DNA of 64,000 nucleotides, from assembly GCA_009760855.2 (NCBI GenBank), contig WPIO01000001.1:2102501-2166500 (forward strand), given 5' to 3'. The notes under the pieces are model-generated. The model was not told where the DNA came from. It was given only the letters and a program-made list of their open reading frames with translations, and searched no databases. Source of the stretch: Cristatella mucedo (lineage: Eukaryota > Bryozoa > Phylactolaemata > Cristatellidae). Below are positions 24,061 to 35,930 of the stretch, piece after piece (within the stretch, counting starts at the first letter, position 1; each line of letters starts with the position of its first letter). The position numbers were made by a program, and so were the translations under genes.

Positions 24061-25945
24061 CGGTCTATTGATATTTTTACGGCTCCGGCCATAAATATTT
24101 TTACAGCGACAGTGACTTCAACATACAGATTTATATTTCCAATTATTCTGTATGACCACTGTCAGCACGCTTTGCTTCTCATTAATTTTGAAAAGGGCTG
24201 AAGTTTCCCTTTGAGTTTGTCGTATCTGAAATACGCATTTTTTAAATTGAAAACAGTTAACTCCTTGTTAGTCAAGGCCAAACGATTGATTTTTTATTAA
24301 TAAATTGTGTAGTTTTGTCCAGTTAAGACACCGTTTTCGAAACCTTGGCTAAGGCTCCACTAGATTGTTGCTCATTTCACATTTTCTATCAAAAGCTGAA
24401 ACAAAATTAACTGAACTGCTCAGTATTGAAAAAATTTGGTCCACCATCTTGCTTGGCAGCAAGTTGGTGCGTCGTTGCATAGGGATGAACCTTTAATGCT
24501 TTATACCTGATTGCCACCGTCTAACCTGTAACGGAGAGTCTTAATTTTGTAATTGAGCCTGCTGTATCAAATTTTCTTGTGACATACGACACAGTTCAAA
24601 ATGAGATCAAGAAATTACTCTTAGTTACCCGTGTATATGTCAATACCACTTAGAAAAGATCAACCCAACTTATATATATTCATATAGAACTCAAGAGCAT
24701 CATATTGCTAAAAGGTTAAAGGCTGTGTCACGTTGCACAGAGTTTAGTCAAGTTGATTTGAGCGTATGACCTCCAAAACCAGAGGTGAAACTCATATAGA
24801 CTCAGCCATTGTGACCGACACTGCCCAACCGCAAGGCAGATGGCCGCCAGTAGCACCAACTTCGTAGGCGTTTTCGGTTAAGTTCATAGAGAAACTTTAA
24901 ATCAGCAGGTGAAAAGCCACTTTTGCATAGTTTCCTTACTATGATTCGCATAATTTATTTGAGACCGCGAGAGCGAAAGCTTAGCGCTCCTGCTTACTTT
25001 AGCCAACTTACTGTTGATTACTTTGTACAGTTGGTTTGCATAAACTACCTCAACATAAAGCCATCAGATGTTCTGATTCACATATTTTATGAGTGCTGCC
25101 TACTGAAATTTGTTGTAAAAATATGAGAGAGAGTTTTATTCTTTATAATTTCATGGTTTATAGTTACTTACCTTTTAATTTTACATGTTATTTTGCATGC
25201 TTCTGATGAGTGAAACTTTTCTGTTAGACCAGATCGACAATTATCACTGCTGCACACGTTCAAGTCCCAGGCTTCTTAAGAAACAAGTCAAAACAAGATA
25301 CTTTTGGGATAGTGCATGTCTAAAGAAAACGAGTTAGAAGTCCAGTGCTTAAGTTTTAATGATTAAAGTATAGCAGGACACAATTTTTAAAAGTGATTAG
25401 GCAATTCAAGTGTGCACCGGAAGTCAACCGAAAGTTACCCTTTGACTTTACTATTATGAGGGGCGGTCTAACTTCGAGCCTGGTTAGCACTGCGAACCCT
25501 GGTGTCATATATACATCTCCAATTATATAGCGATTATTAAACCCTCGGCCGAGGAATCCGTGGAATCAGCATAGAATGTGCTTTATGATGTCAAGCCCGC
25601 CCCACAGTAAAACCTAACCTTGATAGTCCTAGCATCATGGAAAGACAATAGTGTTTCCCTCATCCACAGCCAGCCAAACCTAGCAACGGACGAAATCGCC
25701 CATTCGTGCTTAATCAGGTTTGCTAGGTAAAGTAGTCCCTCACTCCGATTGAGGCCGTCCGCTAAAATACTATCAGCCCTCAAAATGTTACCAAAAGCTA
25801 TTTGATTAGAACAGGAACGCATTGAACCTTAAACAATCCGATATCGGATATGCAGGTGCATGTAGGTATAACCGAACGATGCAACAACCTAAACCAAAGA
25901 TGCACTTGAGCTTCAAGCTTTGCAAGCCCGCACGACTGACAAGGG
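24061..25945. other. Unassigned AT-rich DNA
   Basis: No repeats recognised. One 79-codon ATG frame on the minus strand (25583-25822) has no motif. The composition would suit an intron or intergenic DNA. Confidence 0.5.
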
Positions 25946-26037
25946 GATTAGCAGAGGGATAGCTAGCAGATTAGCAGAGGGATAGCTAGCAGATTAGCAG
26001 GGGGATAGCTAGCAGATTAGCAGGGGGATAGCTAGCA
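25946..26037. repeat. 23-bp tandem repeat, 4 copies
   Basis: GATTAGCAGAGGGATAGCTA + GCA repeated four times in a row. Units 1-2 read AGAGGG and units 3-4 read AGGGGG, a pattern of recent duplication. Confidence 0.95.
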
Positions 26038-26202
26038 GTACGAGAGAGACGAGAGCCACGATCTCCTGCTGCGTTTCGCTGAGGTGAACGGCCTGAACAG
26101 TCAGTCTACCAATCATGGAGAATAGAAAAAGGATTGGCAGCTTAGGCTTTGAATGTGCCATACAAATCCCAGTAGGTTCGTATGCCTGTTCACTCTTCCT
26201 GA
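26009..26202 (-). CDS. Candidate terminal exon with hydrophobic C-terminus
   Basis: It opens after a weak acceptor (ATTCAAATAG), in the phase required by the preceding candidate exon, and runs 63 codons to a TAG. The C-terminus is hydrophobic (VALVSLVLLAIPLLIC). Its stop codon lies inside a 23-bp tandem repeat. This is the weakest acceptor in the chain, and the real exon may be elsewhere. Confidence 0.2.
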
Positions 26203-26269
26203 CTATTTGAATTTTCAAAGACGTTACATGTATGCGCATTTATACAGGCACGCATACGTATATGTCTGT

Positions 26270-26420
26270 AAGTAAAGGTCAAGGTAAACAGATTTAGCAA
26301 CGTCATTTATTTAGTGGGAGGAAGAGAGAAGCTGCTGCCATCACTCACGTGCTTGCAGTGGGCAATAGATAATTGCCTGGAGCAGAACCCACGACCTCAG
26401 TAGGGAAGTGCCACCTTCTA
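26270..26420 (-). mobile_element. SINE type 1, old copy
   Basis: GTAAAGGTCAAGGTAAACAG, GTGCTTGCAGTGGGCAATAG and the box B complement GAACCCACGACCTCAG are visible in the expected order. Confidence 0.7.
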
Positions 26421-26817
26421 GCTGTTGCCGAATTGCGATTATTAGGAAACAGATAAATCATAATCCATTGCCTAAGACCTAATAAAGCATTTTTAAAGTG
26501 ATCTCAGAAAGTTCAGCCGCATGCAATACAAAGGTGTTGTTATTATTCTTGTATGTAACTGGACTGTTTTCAGTTCCGAAGAAGTACAGGTTCAAAAGAC
26601 ATTAACCCAGTCAGACAATGCATACCTGAAATTGTGCACCAGCAGTCATACATATTTAGTTTGTATCAGTATTTTTGCATAACAATTAGATTTTAACTTA
26701 ACCTCTCTACTTAGCCATCCATTTCATAATCCAGTATCTAAATATATTCTGGCAGTCAAGCTGCCGTCAAATAATGCGGGACCTTAATGAGAAGCATTTA
26801 TATTTCACAGTTCTCAC

Positions 26818-27005
26818 CTTTAAATCCAGCGAAAAATTGTTCTGCTGCATTGAAAGTCTTAGTATAGATCACATTACCATTAGCACTCAAATTCAGGAGA
26901 GCGACGCTCATTGCGGGGTTTGAATCATGATCTAGAACTAGCTGGCAAGCCTCGGAGTTCAGCCGATCTTGCCTCCTGTCAAATTGATCAAGGAGTCCAT
27001 CCTTG
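26818..27005 (-). CDS. Candidate exon, unrecognised protein (62 codons)
   Basis: It has a strong acceptor (TTTTGTTTTAG) and donor (AAAG|GTGAGA). It completes the preceding exon's split codon in frame and leaves in phase 1. It encodes a helical, charged start (LLDQFDRRQDRLNSEACQL) followed by LLNLSANGNVIYTKTFN, which reads like extracellular beta structure. It has faint similarity in style to N-terminal segments of extracellular sensor or alpha2delta-type proteins, but not enough to assign. Confidence 0.45.
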
Positions 27006-27479
27006 CTAAAACAAAATAGGACGACTTTACTTAATTAAGTCCTCATTACTTAAACGCAGAAAATTGGAGTTTGCAGGTCAAGATTATTTAACTTGCTTAG
27101 CAGGTTATTTGTGTGTTTGCTGTGAGCTTGCAATGTTCTTCTCAGATATGGCTTGCTCAGAATCGCTATACTAATAGTTGTTTCCCAGGTGACCTTTTTA
27201 AGAAACTTCAGCGAGACACCTTGCAACGTATGATGAAAAATAGCTATATGTGCTGCTGCTTCTTCTGGCAGACCGGTTTGGTACTCGCGATCTTATACTT
27301 CATTGTGTATTCACTCATTGACATATGTAGGATTGAGTATCTTTTACAGATAACATCTCCGAAGAGCTATGGTGGATTCGATTATTTAGAAGCTTATAGA
27401 GCTAAAAAAATACGTTCTCCGATTCCTGTGCTTTGAACAGAATGCGCCCTTTAAATTTAGTACAACTGAATCATTGACA

Positions 27480-27610
27480 TCAATTAATAATAATGCTAAC
27501 ACATTTGTATAGCACCGTCAGAGAACTTGATCTCTGTCTAGGCAATTTAAATGTACTGCAAAAGAGGTATAATCGAATGGTTAGTAATAACACACGCAGT
27601 ATCAACAAAT
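27480..27610 (-). mobile_element. LINE A 3' end fragment
   Basis: AATAATAATG tail, GCACCGTCAGAGAACTTGAT hairpin arm and GAATGGTTAGTAAT of the 3' UTR, on the minus strand. Confidence 0.7.
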
Positions 27611-27689
27611 CCAAGGAAGCTATTTCGATTTAAAAATTGATTGCAATTGGAGTTGTCTCAGCAGTTTTCTTACAGCAGATAGTGCTGTC

Positions 27690-27790
27690 GAAACAGCGTC
27701 ATTCGTAGAGCAGCAGAAGAGCTTAGAGGCTGTCATTCCAAATGCAGTGGGCAATACAGGATTACCTGCCACCACACGTGAGCCTAGCTT
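27690..27790 (-). mobile_element. SINE type 1 fragment
   Basis: GCGTCATTCGTAGAGCAGCA followed by AAATGCAGTGGGCAATACAG matches the 3' and central SINE domains. The head is missing or degraded. Confidence 0.5.
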
Positions 27791-28194
27791 CACACGTCAC
27801 GAAGTGCGAGCTAGGCGCCGCTAGGCTAAGACGCCAGCGGCAGGAGTGACAGATTAGATAGTCTTTATAGACAGATTAGACAGATTGAAAAGATCAAAGA
27901 GCCTAGAGAAACCTTCGCTTCGCTTCGCATCGCAAGCCTTTCAAAGTCCTAGTTCTGTGCGTTTCGTGCTACAATATTTGATGTATGCAGGCTTAAGCAA
28001 CTTAGTGAAGGAATCAATAGCATGTAGGTATTAAATAGCTCTTTGCACGATAAGTTTAGCGGGGTTTTTGTGCCTTTGCTCCTACTATTCCATCAGAATA
28101 CATCTTCACCTACTTGTAGCTGCGCAATAAACATGTAATATTCCAAGGTATAAATATTAAAGCTAATAGCTGAAGAAATACAAAGGATAAATAT

Positions 28195-28345
28195 CGTGAT
28201 GGTCAAGGCACTCGCACTTCACGACCAGGGTCGTGGTCGTGGAGTGCGAGTTTGAGTCCTGAAGCAGGCAATCCTTTGATGCCCACTGCAAGCGAAGTGA
28301 GTGCCGCCGCCGAGGCCGCTCTGCCGCTGTCAAATATCATGGAGG
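28195..28345 (+). mobile_element. SINE type 1 copy
   Basis: The head with GATGGTCAAGGCACTCGC and box B-like GAGTTTGAGTCCTG is followed by TTTGATGCCCACTGCAAGCG. Same layout as other copies, moderately diverged. Confidence 0.7.
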
Positions 28346-28430
28346 AATCTGCCGAATCGTCTGAATGATTAATCGTCTGAATGATAAATCAGCCGAAGGA
28401 TGCTGCTGAATCAAAATGTTTTACTTTTAC

Positions 28431-28595
28431 CTCGATGTCTCGGAGTCTATTTCCGTAACCATTTGGCCGAGTGATTCGATAGAATCAATGGAGTTCTGCT
28501 GACTTTCTGTCATTCCCGAAGGTGGCATGACGGATGTGACGCAGCTGAAGATCAGCACTACTAGCGCTGTGACTAAAAAGGATGTATGCAAGATT
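28431..28595 (-). CDS. Candidate exon with a signal-peptide-like or transmembrane segment
   Basis: It is bounded by a strong acceptor (CTCTCCCCCAG) and a strong donor (CGAG|GTAAAAG), and open for 54 codons plus 3 junction bases, entering and leaving in phase 2. The N-terminal part, SFLVTALVVLIFSCVTS, reads as a signal peptide or membrane span. The rest is polar and acidic (ESQQNSIDSIESLGQMVTE). Alternative acceptors inside the exon (TTTTTAG, ATCTTCAG) cannot be excluded. No family recognised. Confidence 0.4.
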
Positions 28596-28989
28596 CTGGG
28601 GGAGAGCCAGGCATGCTTTAAGCAGCTTTAAGCAGCGCATACTGATGATGAGAACTTCACCCTTCTTATCGTGAATGCACGTCGCTTCCACGGATAGCAG
28701 ATCACAGGGCACATCCGGTTAGGATGAACTATCGTACTCATAAGATCTAGACAAGATAGAATATATGACTGCACGTCCGGGGAGGTTGAATTATTGTTGT
28801 CATAAGACCTAGCCAAGAGGTTCGCACTGAAAATAGGAATTAAGTCAGGAGCGTGCTCGTGAACCGGAAGTTGGAAATTTGAATCAATCAGCCCAGCTCA
28901 CGAGAAGTGAGCGCATTTTCTCGGTCCAATTAAATACGAAGTACGGTATAACTTGGAGCTGGTCGGACCATTTGCCGCGAACTCATAGA

Positions 28990-29076
28990 GCGAACTCTCG
29001 ACGCTCCAAGGTCGCAAGGTCGAACGCTCGCAATGAACTCTCGACGCTCCAATGCAAGGTCGAACGCTCGCAATCC
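28990..29076. repeat. Tandem duplication of about 43 bp
   Basis: GAACTCTCGACGCTCCAA followed by (C)AAGGTCGAACGCTCGCAAT occurs twice back to back, differing by a few bases. Confidence 0.85.
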
Positions 29077-29374
29077 AACTTCGCTCGGATGCACTTGTGG
29101 GTGACACCGATATCTGGAGCAGTAGCGTGCCTCTCAACAGGTTAGGTTGGTTAGTAACTGCAAAAACTAGCAGACATGCAGGCTATACACTGGATTTATT
29201 CGCTACGCAGTAACGATACTGGCGACGGTAGATATGTAGCATAATTAGGAGTTTATGTACAGGTTTAGAAGCAGACCTAATGGTAGTGCCTCGGTACCCA
29301 ATAACAATTAAAAACCGTACATATCGATTCGAAGACATTTAAAGCTTAGGCTAGAAGCACCGTGTTGAGCGTAG

Positions 29375-29460
29375 AAGAACGGTAGCTCAATCGGTAAATG
29401 CTGGAACCGGTAATTCATCGTTTCCTTGGATCAAGGCCAAGCAAATTCAGCACTGTGTCT
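29375..29460 (+). mobile_element. SINE type 3-like copy
   Basis: ACGGTAGCTCAATCGGTAAA and CTGGAACCGG match the head of the repeat at 14590. The rest diverges. Confidence 0.45.
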
Positions 29461-30015
29461 CACCGCAATGACCTCAAGTTGCTCTATAGTTTAAAAAAGT
29501 TTCGACAATAGCTCTCTTGCTGTATGTCATAAGGGTGGCTTTGTAATAGTTCTCTGTAGTAGTACTCTGACAATAGTGGAACTGTCTCTGATAAGCTAGG
29601 TAAAGGATAATTCTGCCTACTCCACCCTAGGGCTAAGGTGTTAGTGTCTATATAAGTAAATATTATAATGATAAGATGTTTATTATGAATGCTATTAAGA
29701 CGCTGAGTATGGAACCATGACCACGAGTTGAAGTGAAGTAAGACGGATTCTATAAAATTTCACGTGTGTTGTGCTGAGAACTTGGCTGACACTAGTAAAA
29801 CATAAAAACCACATTATTAAAGCATAAAAGACCATGGAACTTCCACAAGAGCCATCAGCTTGCAGTGTGCATCACGGAATATTTCTAATTAAGTTCTGCA
29901 TTTCGCTGGATTAACACCACCAGCGCTCTCTTTTAGTTGAAAGAGGTTTTACTTCTTTCAACAACTGAAAGACTCGAGAATGCGATACTTGCAATTGCCA
30001 TTTCTTGTGACATAC
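29461..30015. other. Unassigned DNA, possible intron
   Basis: Lies within the candidate minus-strand gene between two candidate exons. Nothing else recognised. Confidence 0.4.
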
Positions 30016-30193
30016 GGCACACGAATAGATTTAGCTGGCCGGAAGCATAATCCCACGCCGACTGAAACCGATACAGATGACATATCCTCCATCTTTGACC
30101 AGTATCTAGCTGCAATTTCTGCTGAGCTATCACTGCAGGGACATGCGTAGCCACAGCAATTGCGAAGCTGAAGCAGAACAATCAAATATGCGT
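30016..30193 (-). CDS. Candidate exon, unrecognised cysteine-containing protein (58 codons)
   Basis: The acceptor is CTTTTCTTGAAG and the donor is GCC|GTATGT. It enters in phase 1 and leaves in phase 2, matching the exons before and after. It encodes a hydrophobic stretch AYLIVLLQL, a cysteine cluster (CCGYACPC) and a serine/valine-rich segment. A competing frame across the same bases also stays open, so the frame depends on the splice model. Function unknown. Confidence 0.35.
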
Positions 30194-30266
30194 CTTCAAG
30201 AAAAGTGCTTATTTTCTTCTTGCTTAATTTTCTAAATTTAATCAGACACATGTGCATAAAAAATAC

Positions 30267-30372
30267 CTGCAGCCTGCGAATTCTTATGTTCATCTGCCAT
30301 TTTCTGCAACCAGCCATCGATTTTATGTGTATCGTATATAGATTTTGCGTTAAAGAGCACCCACAATATTTG
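30267..30372 (-). CDS. Candidate exon, unrecognised protein (35 codons plus 1 base)
   Basis: It is flanked by a good acceptor (ATTTTTCAG) and a donor (GCAG|GTATTT) and open throughout. It starts in phase 0 and ends in phase 1. It encodes a hydrophobic start (QILWVLFNA) followed by a polar helical-looking segment (KIDGWLQKMADEHK). I do not recognise the family. The case rests on splice signals and phase agreement with its neighbours. Confidence 0.35.
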
Positions 30373-30681
30373 CTGAAAAATGTTAAAATCGTTATTCAAA
30401 GTAAAGAAACTACCGCGAGCAAAATTGACTCCTTAGCGCTGAAGAAAGAAGCAATAAAGATATGAAAGCGTTTGGAATGTTTAGCTTCTTAAGGTAATGG
30501 TCTGGTAAACGATGCATGGTCAAACCTTAATGAGGAGCAAAACACGTTTTTGGCCAATGGAGGGGTGTTTAAATCTCAGAATAACGATTCGTGCGCCAAA
30601 CTGGCTCGAGTTCGTTCTCTATATTTTGGGCCTGTCGGCGCAGGTATTCTCCAGGTGTTTATCGAAGCGTGGTCGATTCAC

Positions 30682-30723
30682 CATGCCACCGATGACCAAA
30701 GACGACTTGATTAACAAGGTCAT
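30682..30723 (-). CDS. Candidate first coding exon of an unrecognised minus-strand gene
   Basis: It starts at an ATG and encodes 14 mostly hydrophobic residues ending VIGGM, then meets a possible donor (ATG|GTGAAT) in phase 0. The next candidate exon also starts in phase 0. Short length and a weak donor make this the least secure piece of the chain after the last exon. Confidence 0.2.
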
Positions 30724-30910
30724 ACAGCCAGCTCTAGTAACGCTGCACTGACCTTCAAAAATAGTTTTTTTTTATTATCGCTTTAATTTTCAAGCCTTAA
30801 ACTGACTCACCATGTAGGAGGAAAAAGGGAGGCATACGGCAAACCTTCAGTCAGAAGTTGCGTTGGGGAGAGAAGCTTCTGCTGCTGGTCGTTAAGTGCA
30901 GATCATGCCG

Positions 30911-30960
30911 GCCAGGCGGCGGCCATGCTAGGCTATGGCCAGGCGGCGGCCATGCTAGCA
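30911..30960. repeat. Tandem duplication of about 27 bp
   Basis: GGCCAGGCGGCGGCCATGCT + AG appears twice, separated by GCTAT. Confidence 0.85.
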
Positions 30961-31929
30961 GGCGGATCAACTGGCCTTGACACGGGACGCCGATTCCTGT
31001 CTGATATTCCGATGCTGCACAAAAGCAGAGCCAAAACTGAGATAAACCTAACAGCAAAGGCGAGCGTCAGAGGTGAATAGACTAGTGGAGGTATCCATTC
31101 TGATTACTACGGGATACCTTGGCTTACTCATCAGTCGCGGCTAATGAAATCCACTAATCCAGGGCCGACAGCTTCCGCGAGACGCGACGTTCGGCTACTA
31201 TATGCCAGTCGCAGACTTGTGCGCTTGGAGACGATGTGCGAATACAGGCCACATCCATTCCCCGCAGCTGGCTGGAGCTTCTTCCGGTTGTGTGGGTGGC
31301 ACATTTCTCATGTATACGCTGATCACTACTAGGATCCCTTTATCAATCCAATCCGCCAATCAACTACGCCTACAAACCACTACGCCTTGTGTATTAGGAA
31401 CACACTCAAGCAACATCTCTCAGTCGTACTAGCTTTTTTGCTTACTGCTGGCAGCATAATTTTATCGCAAAAAACTAATGCAACCAAGCAAAGAAAAGAG
31501 GCTGTAGGTGTATAGACATAGCCTCGAGCGTCTACTGTCGCTGCACATAGCTCGTACATCCACCTCCGACTCCTACATTGGTCAGAGAAGTACTCACAGC
31601 GGCTAACCTACATTTCTTATAACACCTCCATGTTTACGGCTCGCAGCGCAGTCAGCTCAGCGAGAATCGCTGTTTTTGGGGCTATTGCAACAGGGCAATG
31701 TGTTAATACAGAGTCGTCACTGATGCAAACGGTGTGTACCGGCTTCGGCACGGTAATCTCCTTGGGCCGCAAACACAGCACTCGCAACGGTGCTAGTACC
31801 TGATGACGCCTGAGAAATTGATGGTGCCCTCGGCCTTGGAAGCGCATCTAGTGACTTGCAGGAGAAGCATCAATGCACCATGTAACGTAATGCCGACAGT
31901 AGCGGGACACAGCAGCAACAAAGACTGCC
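30961..31929. other. Unassigned DNA
   Basis: A minus-strand ATG frame at 31617-31847 (76 codons) reads plausibly in composition but matches no family I know. Confidence 0.4.
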
Positions 31930-32012
31930 CATTCTTTATACAACAATACGTTTGTATAGGGCTTTTAGAGACCTTAATCTCTTTCTAGGCACTTTACATT
32001 TGCTGCAAAGCG
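31930..32012 (-). mobile_element. LINE A 3' end fragment
   Basis: TTAATCTCTTTCTAGGCACT and TTACATTTGCTGCAAAGCG match the LINE A terminal hairpin region. Only about 80 bases remain. Confidence 0.65.
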
Positions 32013-32560
32013 TAGAGAAGTCTGTTCGAGAGCCATGGAAGTATACAGGCGTTCGTCGTCAGTAATAAAGTTCAAAAACGAGGCGAAGAGCACGTCTCAG
32101 CTTTCTGAATCGAGTCTAGAGCCAAATTCCTGCCTGGCTTGAATGTTGTAACCCAAATCCTGAGTTCAACTGACTGCCTAAGACACAAATTGGGTTTTAT
32201 GCCACTTGATTGTGGATTGTAACATATGACCAATGCCTATTCGTTATAACTCATGAAGTACGAAGAATATTTTGGCAGTCGTATTCTGACCGATCGCGTT
32301 CACAGCAATTTCAAAGCAACCTTCATGAAATAGAAAGCCTTCCACCGGAATAATAAAGAATACCTAACTAAACCAACAATGTAGTGTGTCAGCTTTCGAC
32401 GTTGCCATCTTGTTAGGCTCAAACGTAGAATTACACAGAGGTTTTTCAGATGCCTTCTTTGAAGCTGATGCTGGCGCCGTACCGTCTTCGCCAAAAGCCG
32501 GCCCAGCAACGAGTTGGGCGTCTCCAGAACCCTCTGCCGCACCAGCTGTCGACACTGTCG

Positions 32561-32728
32561 TCAAACACAGCCAGCCGTCGTCGTTCTTCTCGTAACTCGT
32601 ATGCCGTTTCTCTCTTCGTCATCGTGCCGCGTTTGCCCACAAAGCAACTCTTCTAAACGCTTCAATGCACCGCTTACCGTGTCGGTACGCTGGGTAATGA
32701 TTGTAACGTCATCCGCGGACTCGCTCAT
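32561..32728 (-). CDS. Small open frame, 55 codons, unrecognised
   Basis: It runs from ATG (MSESADDVTIITQR...) to TGA. It is followed in another frame by an Ala/Ser-rich open stretch down to about 32364, as if a frameshift or an intron separated them. A perfect donor-like GTAAGC occurs 17 codons in. It could be a first exon, a decayed mobile-element protein or chance. No function is assigned. Confidence 0.2.
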   Translation of the reverse strand: MSESADDVTIITQRTDTVSGALKRLEELLCGQTRHDDEERNGIRVTRRTTTAGCV

Positions 32729-33499
32729 TATTGACAGTCTTCAATTCTTACGTTCGTTCCGGAGACTACAGGTACAGCATTACCGGGGACCATTTTCATA
32801 GCTAGCTATGAAATATTATTATATATTATATATTATATATAGTTATTATATTATACATATTATTCATAGCAGTAATAATAGTGATGAGTGAGATAAAAGT
32901 ACACACATGAAGCGTACCAGCCATGAAGGGCTGCCAGGCACATGTGAACTGGCGTGTGGTGAACCTCATTGGGACTGTAGTATAATATTCAGATATGACG
33001 CTTCCAACTTACCCAGCAATGACCCAGAACCGCCTACATTACCGCGGAGTCTGAACTACGAGCATTCGCAAGACTAAGCCATATCGTGCTAACAATGGCC
33101 TGTTTTTATTTCCAATTTGGCTAGCATGTTCGATGCCATCCGGATGACCTGGGATGGCATCTCTCTGAACTGCCCCGCATATGCAACGATTGAAATAACA
33201 AAGTAAACTTACATCCTCAATATAATGGCGGACTGATATTTTCCTCTACAACAGGTAAGCGGTAAGGACGTGCATCGACTGAGTTTCTTCAGCGCCTCAG
33301 TTTTCTCGTCACCACTTCACTGGTACAAGTCCGTTGGACCACAGTCGATCTAAGAGCTCCACAAGGAGATCGCGAACGAATGGGGGGGGGCACTTCTCGC
33401 ACTTCATCTAATTACCACCCGAACCACCACTCTTAGTTGCCATCAGTCTCACTGTAACCCTGGTAGTCATTTTAGTGCTTGTCTCTGAAATTCGCGCTC
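32729..33499. other. Unassigned DNA
   Basis: Only the AT repeat at 32813-32850 and a G run near 33385 are notable. Confidence 0.5.
32813..32850. repeat. AT-rich (TATTA)n repeat
   Basis: TATTATATATTATATATTA words. The following 30 bases are looser AT repeat. Confidence 0.85.
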
Positions 33500-35930
33500 A
33501 ATGTGATATAAAACTATACTAATTATACTAATACATGCCGTACTTGATGTCGATAATCTACACCTGTTTGCTTTGACTGAGACTTGGCTGAAATCGACTA
33601 ACCCTCCGACCATGACCAGCACAACGACGATAGGCTTTTCCTCCCGTTTTTGTACCCGCAGATCGATCAGAACTGGTGTATGAGTCGCTATTAAATTCAA
33701 ACGGTTTTCAGTCTCCTCGAAGCAGTCTTTGAAGCTCTTGTTTTTGGTACCGCCAGCAACAGTCTGCCAATTATTGCAGCAGTCTTATCACCCCATGTAC
33801 TAAATCTTCCTTAATCTCCGATTTAGAAAATCTAGTTTTGATTCTCTGCTTAGGAAATCGACCATTCCTCGTTATGGATGATTTTGAAATTCATTCGATA
33901 ACTTATCTTACCCCATTGGTGCCAAATTTCGTCAACTTACTGATCCTTTTTCTCTTCTCGCTCAAGTGCATGACCTAGACTTTTGACTTGAATATATGAC
34001 TTGACTCACATCAAGGGTCATATACTCAAGCACTTTCTCCAACAACTGTATGCACCAATTACTTATCATTAACGTTTTCTGCTTGTATAACCACGCTCGA
34101 ATCTCAGTAAGTCTACAATGTATGCCCTCCTCTACGTGTAAAGCCATCTGTGAACCACGAAACCTTAAAATCCTTGAAATAGATGCTGCCAGCGAGGGAA
34201 TATCTTCTTCGCCTCATTGCTATTCTGCTACTAGATCCCCTTCCAACCCGTCATCATTAGTAGAATGCTACAACAACACTGCACTTGCAGACATGCTCGA
34301 CGAGTTTGCATCTCTGACTAGGCCAACGGCCCGCCTTCACCCAGGCAGCTTATTATTTACCACAGACATTAAACTAGCTAGGTATACTTACTTAGTGCTA
34401 GGTTGAGAGAGCATATACAAATCCCGGCGGATTTTCCTTATTGACAGGCATACGAGGACTACTGTAGATTATACCAAGCAACCATAGAAAAGGAAAACTC
34501 TTGTTTCTATAAAAAAAAACATTGTTTAAGCACAGATGGGCAGTCCAAAAATTCGGATGTCTTCGATTGACCATCACATTAATCGCTCATAGCTTTGCTC
34601 CTTAACTAGTGATCATTGTGGCAATCTAGCCGATCGATTCTCCAGCTTCTTTTGAGCTGGATGGAAGAGATCAGAGAGCCCGTTAATATGATGGCAGCAT
34701 CCCTTCTGGACTCATGCCTCTCAATAACAACCCCATACGACTCCCCTCCCTCAGTTCCGTACAGTACCTCAATATCTACATTGAAGTAGGCCACGAGTGA
34801 CCTCACCCTAAAATTCATATCCCAATCTAAGAAGACTAATAGACTTCTAGAACCTATATCTACTGTCCTACTTTTATGATGCACAGGTCTGCTGCTGCAA
34901 TGTATAACTTACAGGATAAATATGTCCTTAGCTTCAGGTCATGTTGCTACCTCCTTCAACAAGGCTTAGGTGAGCCGCCAATAAGCAAAGCGATACTGGG
35001 CAAAAAAACGTGAGCGTTTTTCGCCCAGTCCCCTTCTACCTGTCTTATTAATGACTCTAGAGCGAGTTTCGGCAGACGAGCTGAACTCTTATATTGGAAA
35101 TTCAAATCTTGAAAAGAAAATTCCAGTCTAATTTTAGAGGTGATCACTGTAGAGTCAGCATTGCCTGGGGTGTATAATGACCTGCTCAGGAGTGCTGACC
35201 AAGGTAAAGTCTCTCTGCTTGTTTTGCTTGATCTCTCAGCAGCGTGTGATAACAGTCATCGATTCCCTGCCGAGTGCCTCTCATTTCACCTGGGATTCGC
35301 TGGCACTGCAATTGCTTAGGTCCTATCTCAGCGGAAGACTCCAAAGTATTGACATGAACGGGAAAAAATTTATCCGAGGAACCATTAAAGTATGAGGTAC
35401 CTCAGGGCTATGTGCCTTGTTCGCTTCTCTTCACAGTTTGTACTCTCCTTCTTGCCAATGTGATCGCCAAGGAAAATCTAGGCTTTCACTTACACGAAGA
35501 CGATACTCAGTCGTACCTTAGTTAAGACCCCTCCAGCCCACGAGCTCGAAAAACTCTACTCCCTGGCTGAATGTATTGCTGCCATCCGCACACGGACGAC
35601 AGCAAAGTGTCTCGAATTCAACGACGATAAAATTAAGTTGCCATTGTGGGCAAACCAATTTTGACCAAGAAATTGGAAAGCTTAACGCTCAAAATCGGCT
35701 CTGACAGCTTTTCTCCCGATGAATCTGCACACAATTTAGTTGTCCTGTTCAAAAGTAAACTTGCACTAGACGACCACATCGGCTCGACAGTTAAGTCTGC
35801 ATACTTTCACCTTCATAACTAGGCTAAAATTCGGGTTTTGCTTCGACAGTTATACTACATCCTAATTGGTCAATGCATTGGCAACATCCGGTCTGAACTT
35901 TTCATCTTTACAAAGTCAGGGATGTAGGAG
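33500..35930 (+). mobile_element. LINE A, longest copy, with endonuclease remnant
   Basis: Very decayed but the most extended LINE A. LFALTETWLKS (33565-33597) is the signature of the apurinic endonuclease domain of non-LTR elements. It is followed by linker remnants (NHARISVSLQCMPSS, 34090) and reverse transcriptase pieces (LLRSYLSGRLQSIDMNG, 35310). LDDHIGSTVKSAYFHLHN (35768-35820) corresponds to the C-terminal region. It ends at about 35930 without the 3' hairpin. Numerous stops. Confidence 0.7.

Noticed and set aside
29933-30181. Secreted peptide starting FCFSFAIAVATHVPAVIAQQ
   Set aside because: Its start is TTG, not ATG, and the frame competes with the better-supported candidate exon at 30016-30193; kept only as an alternative reading.
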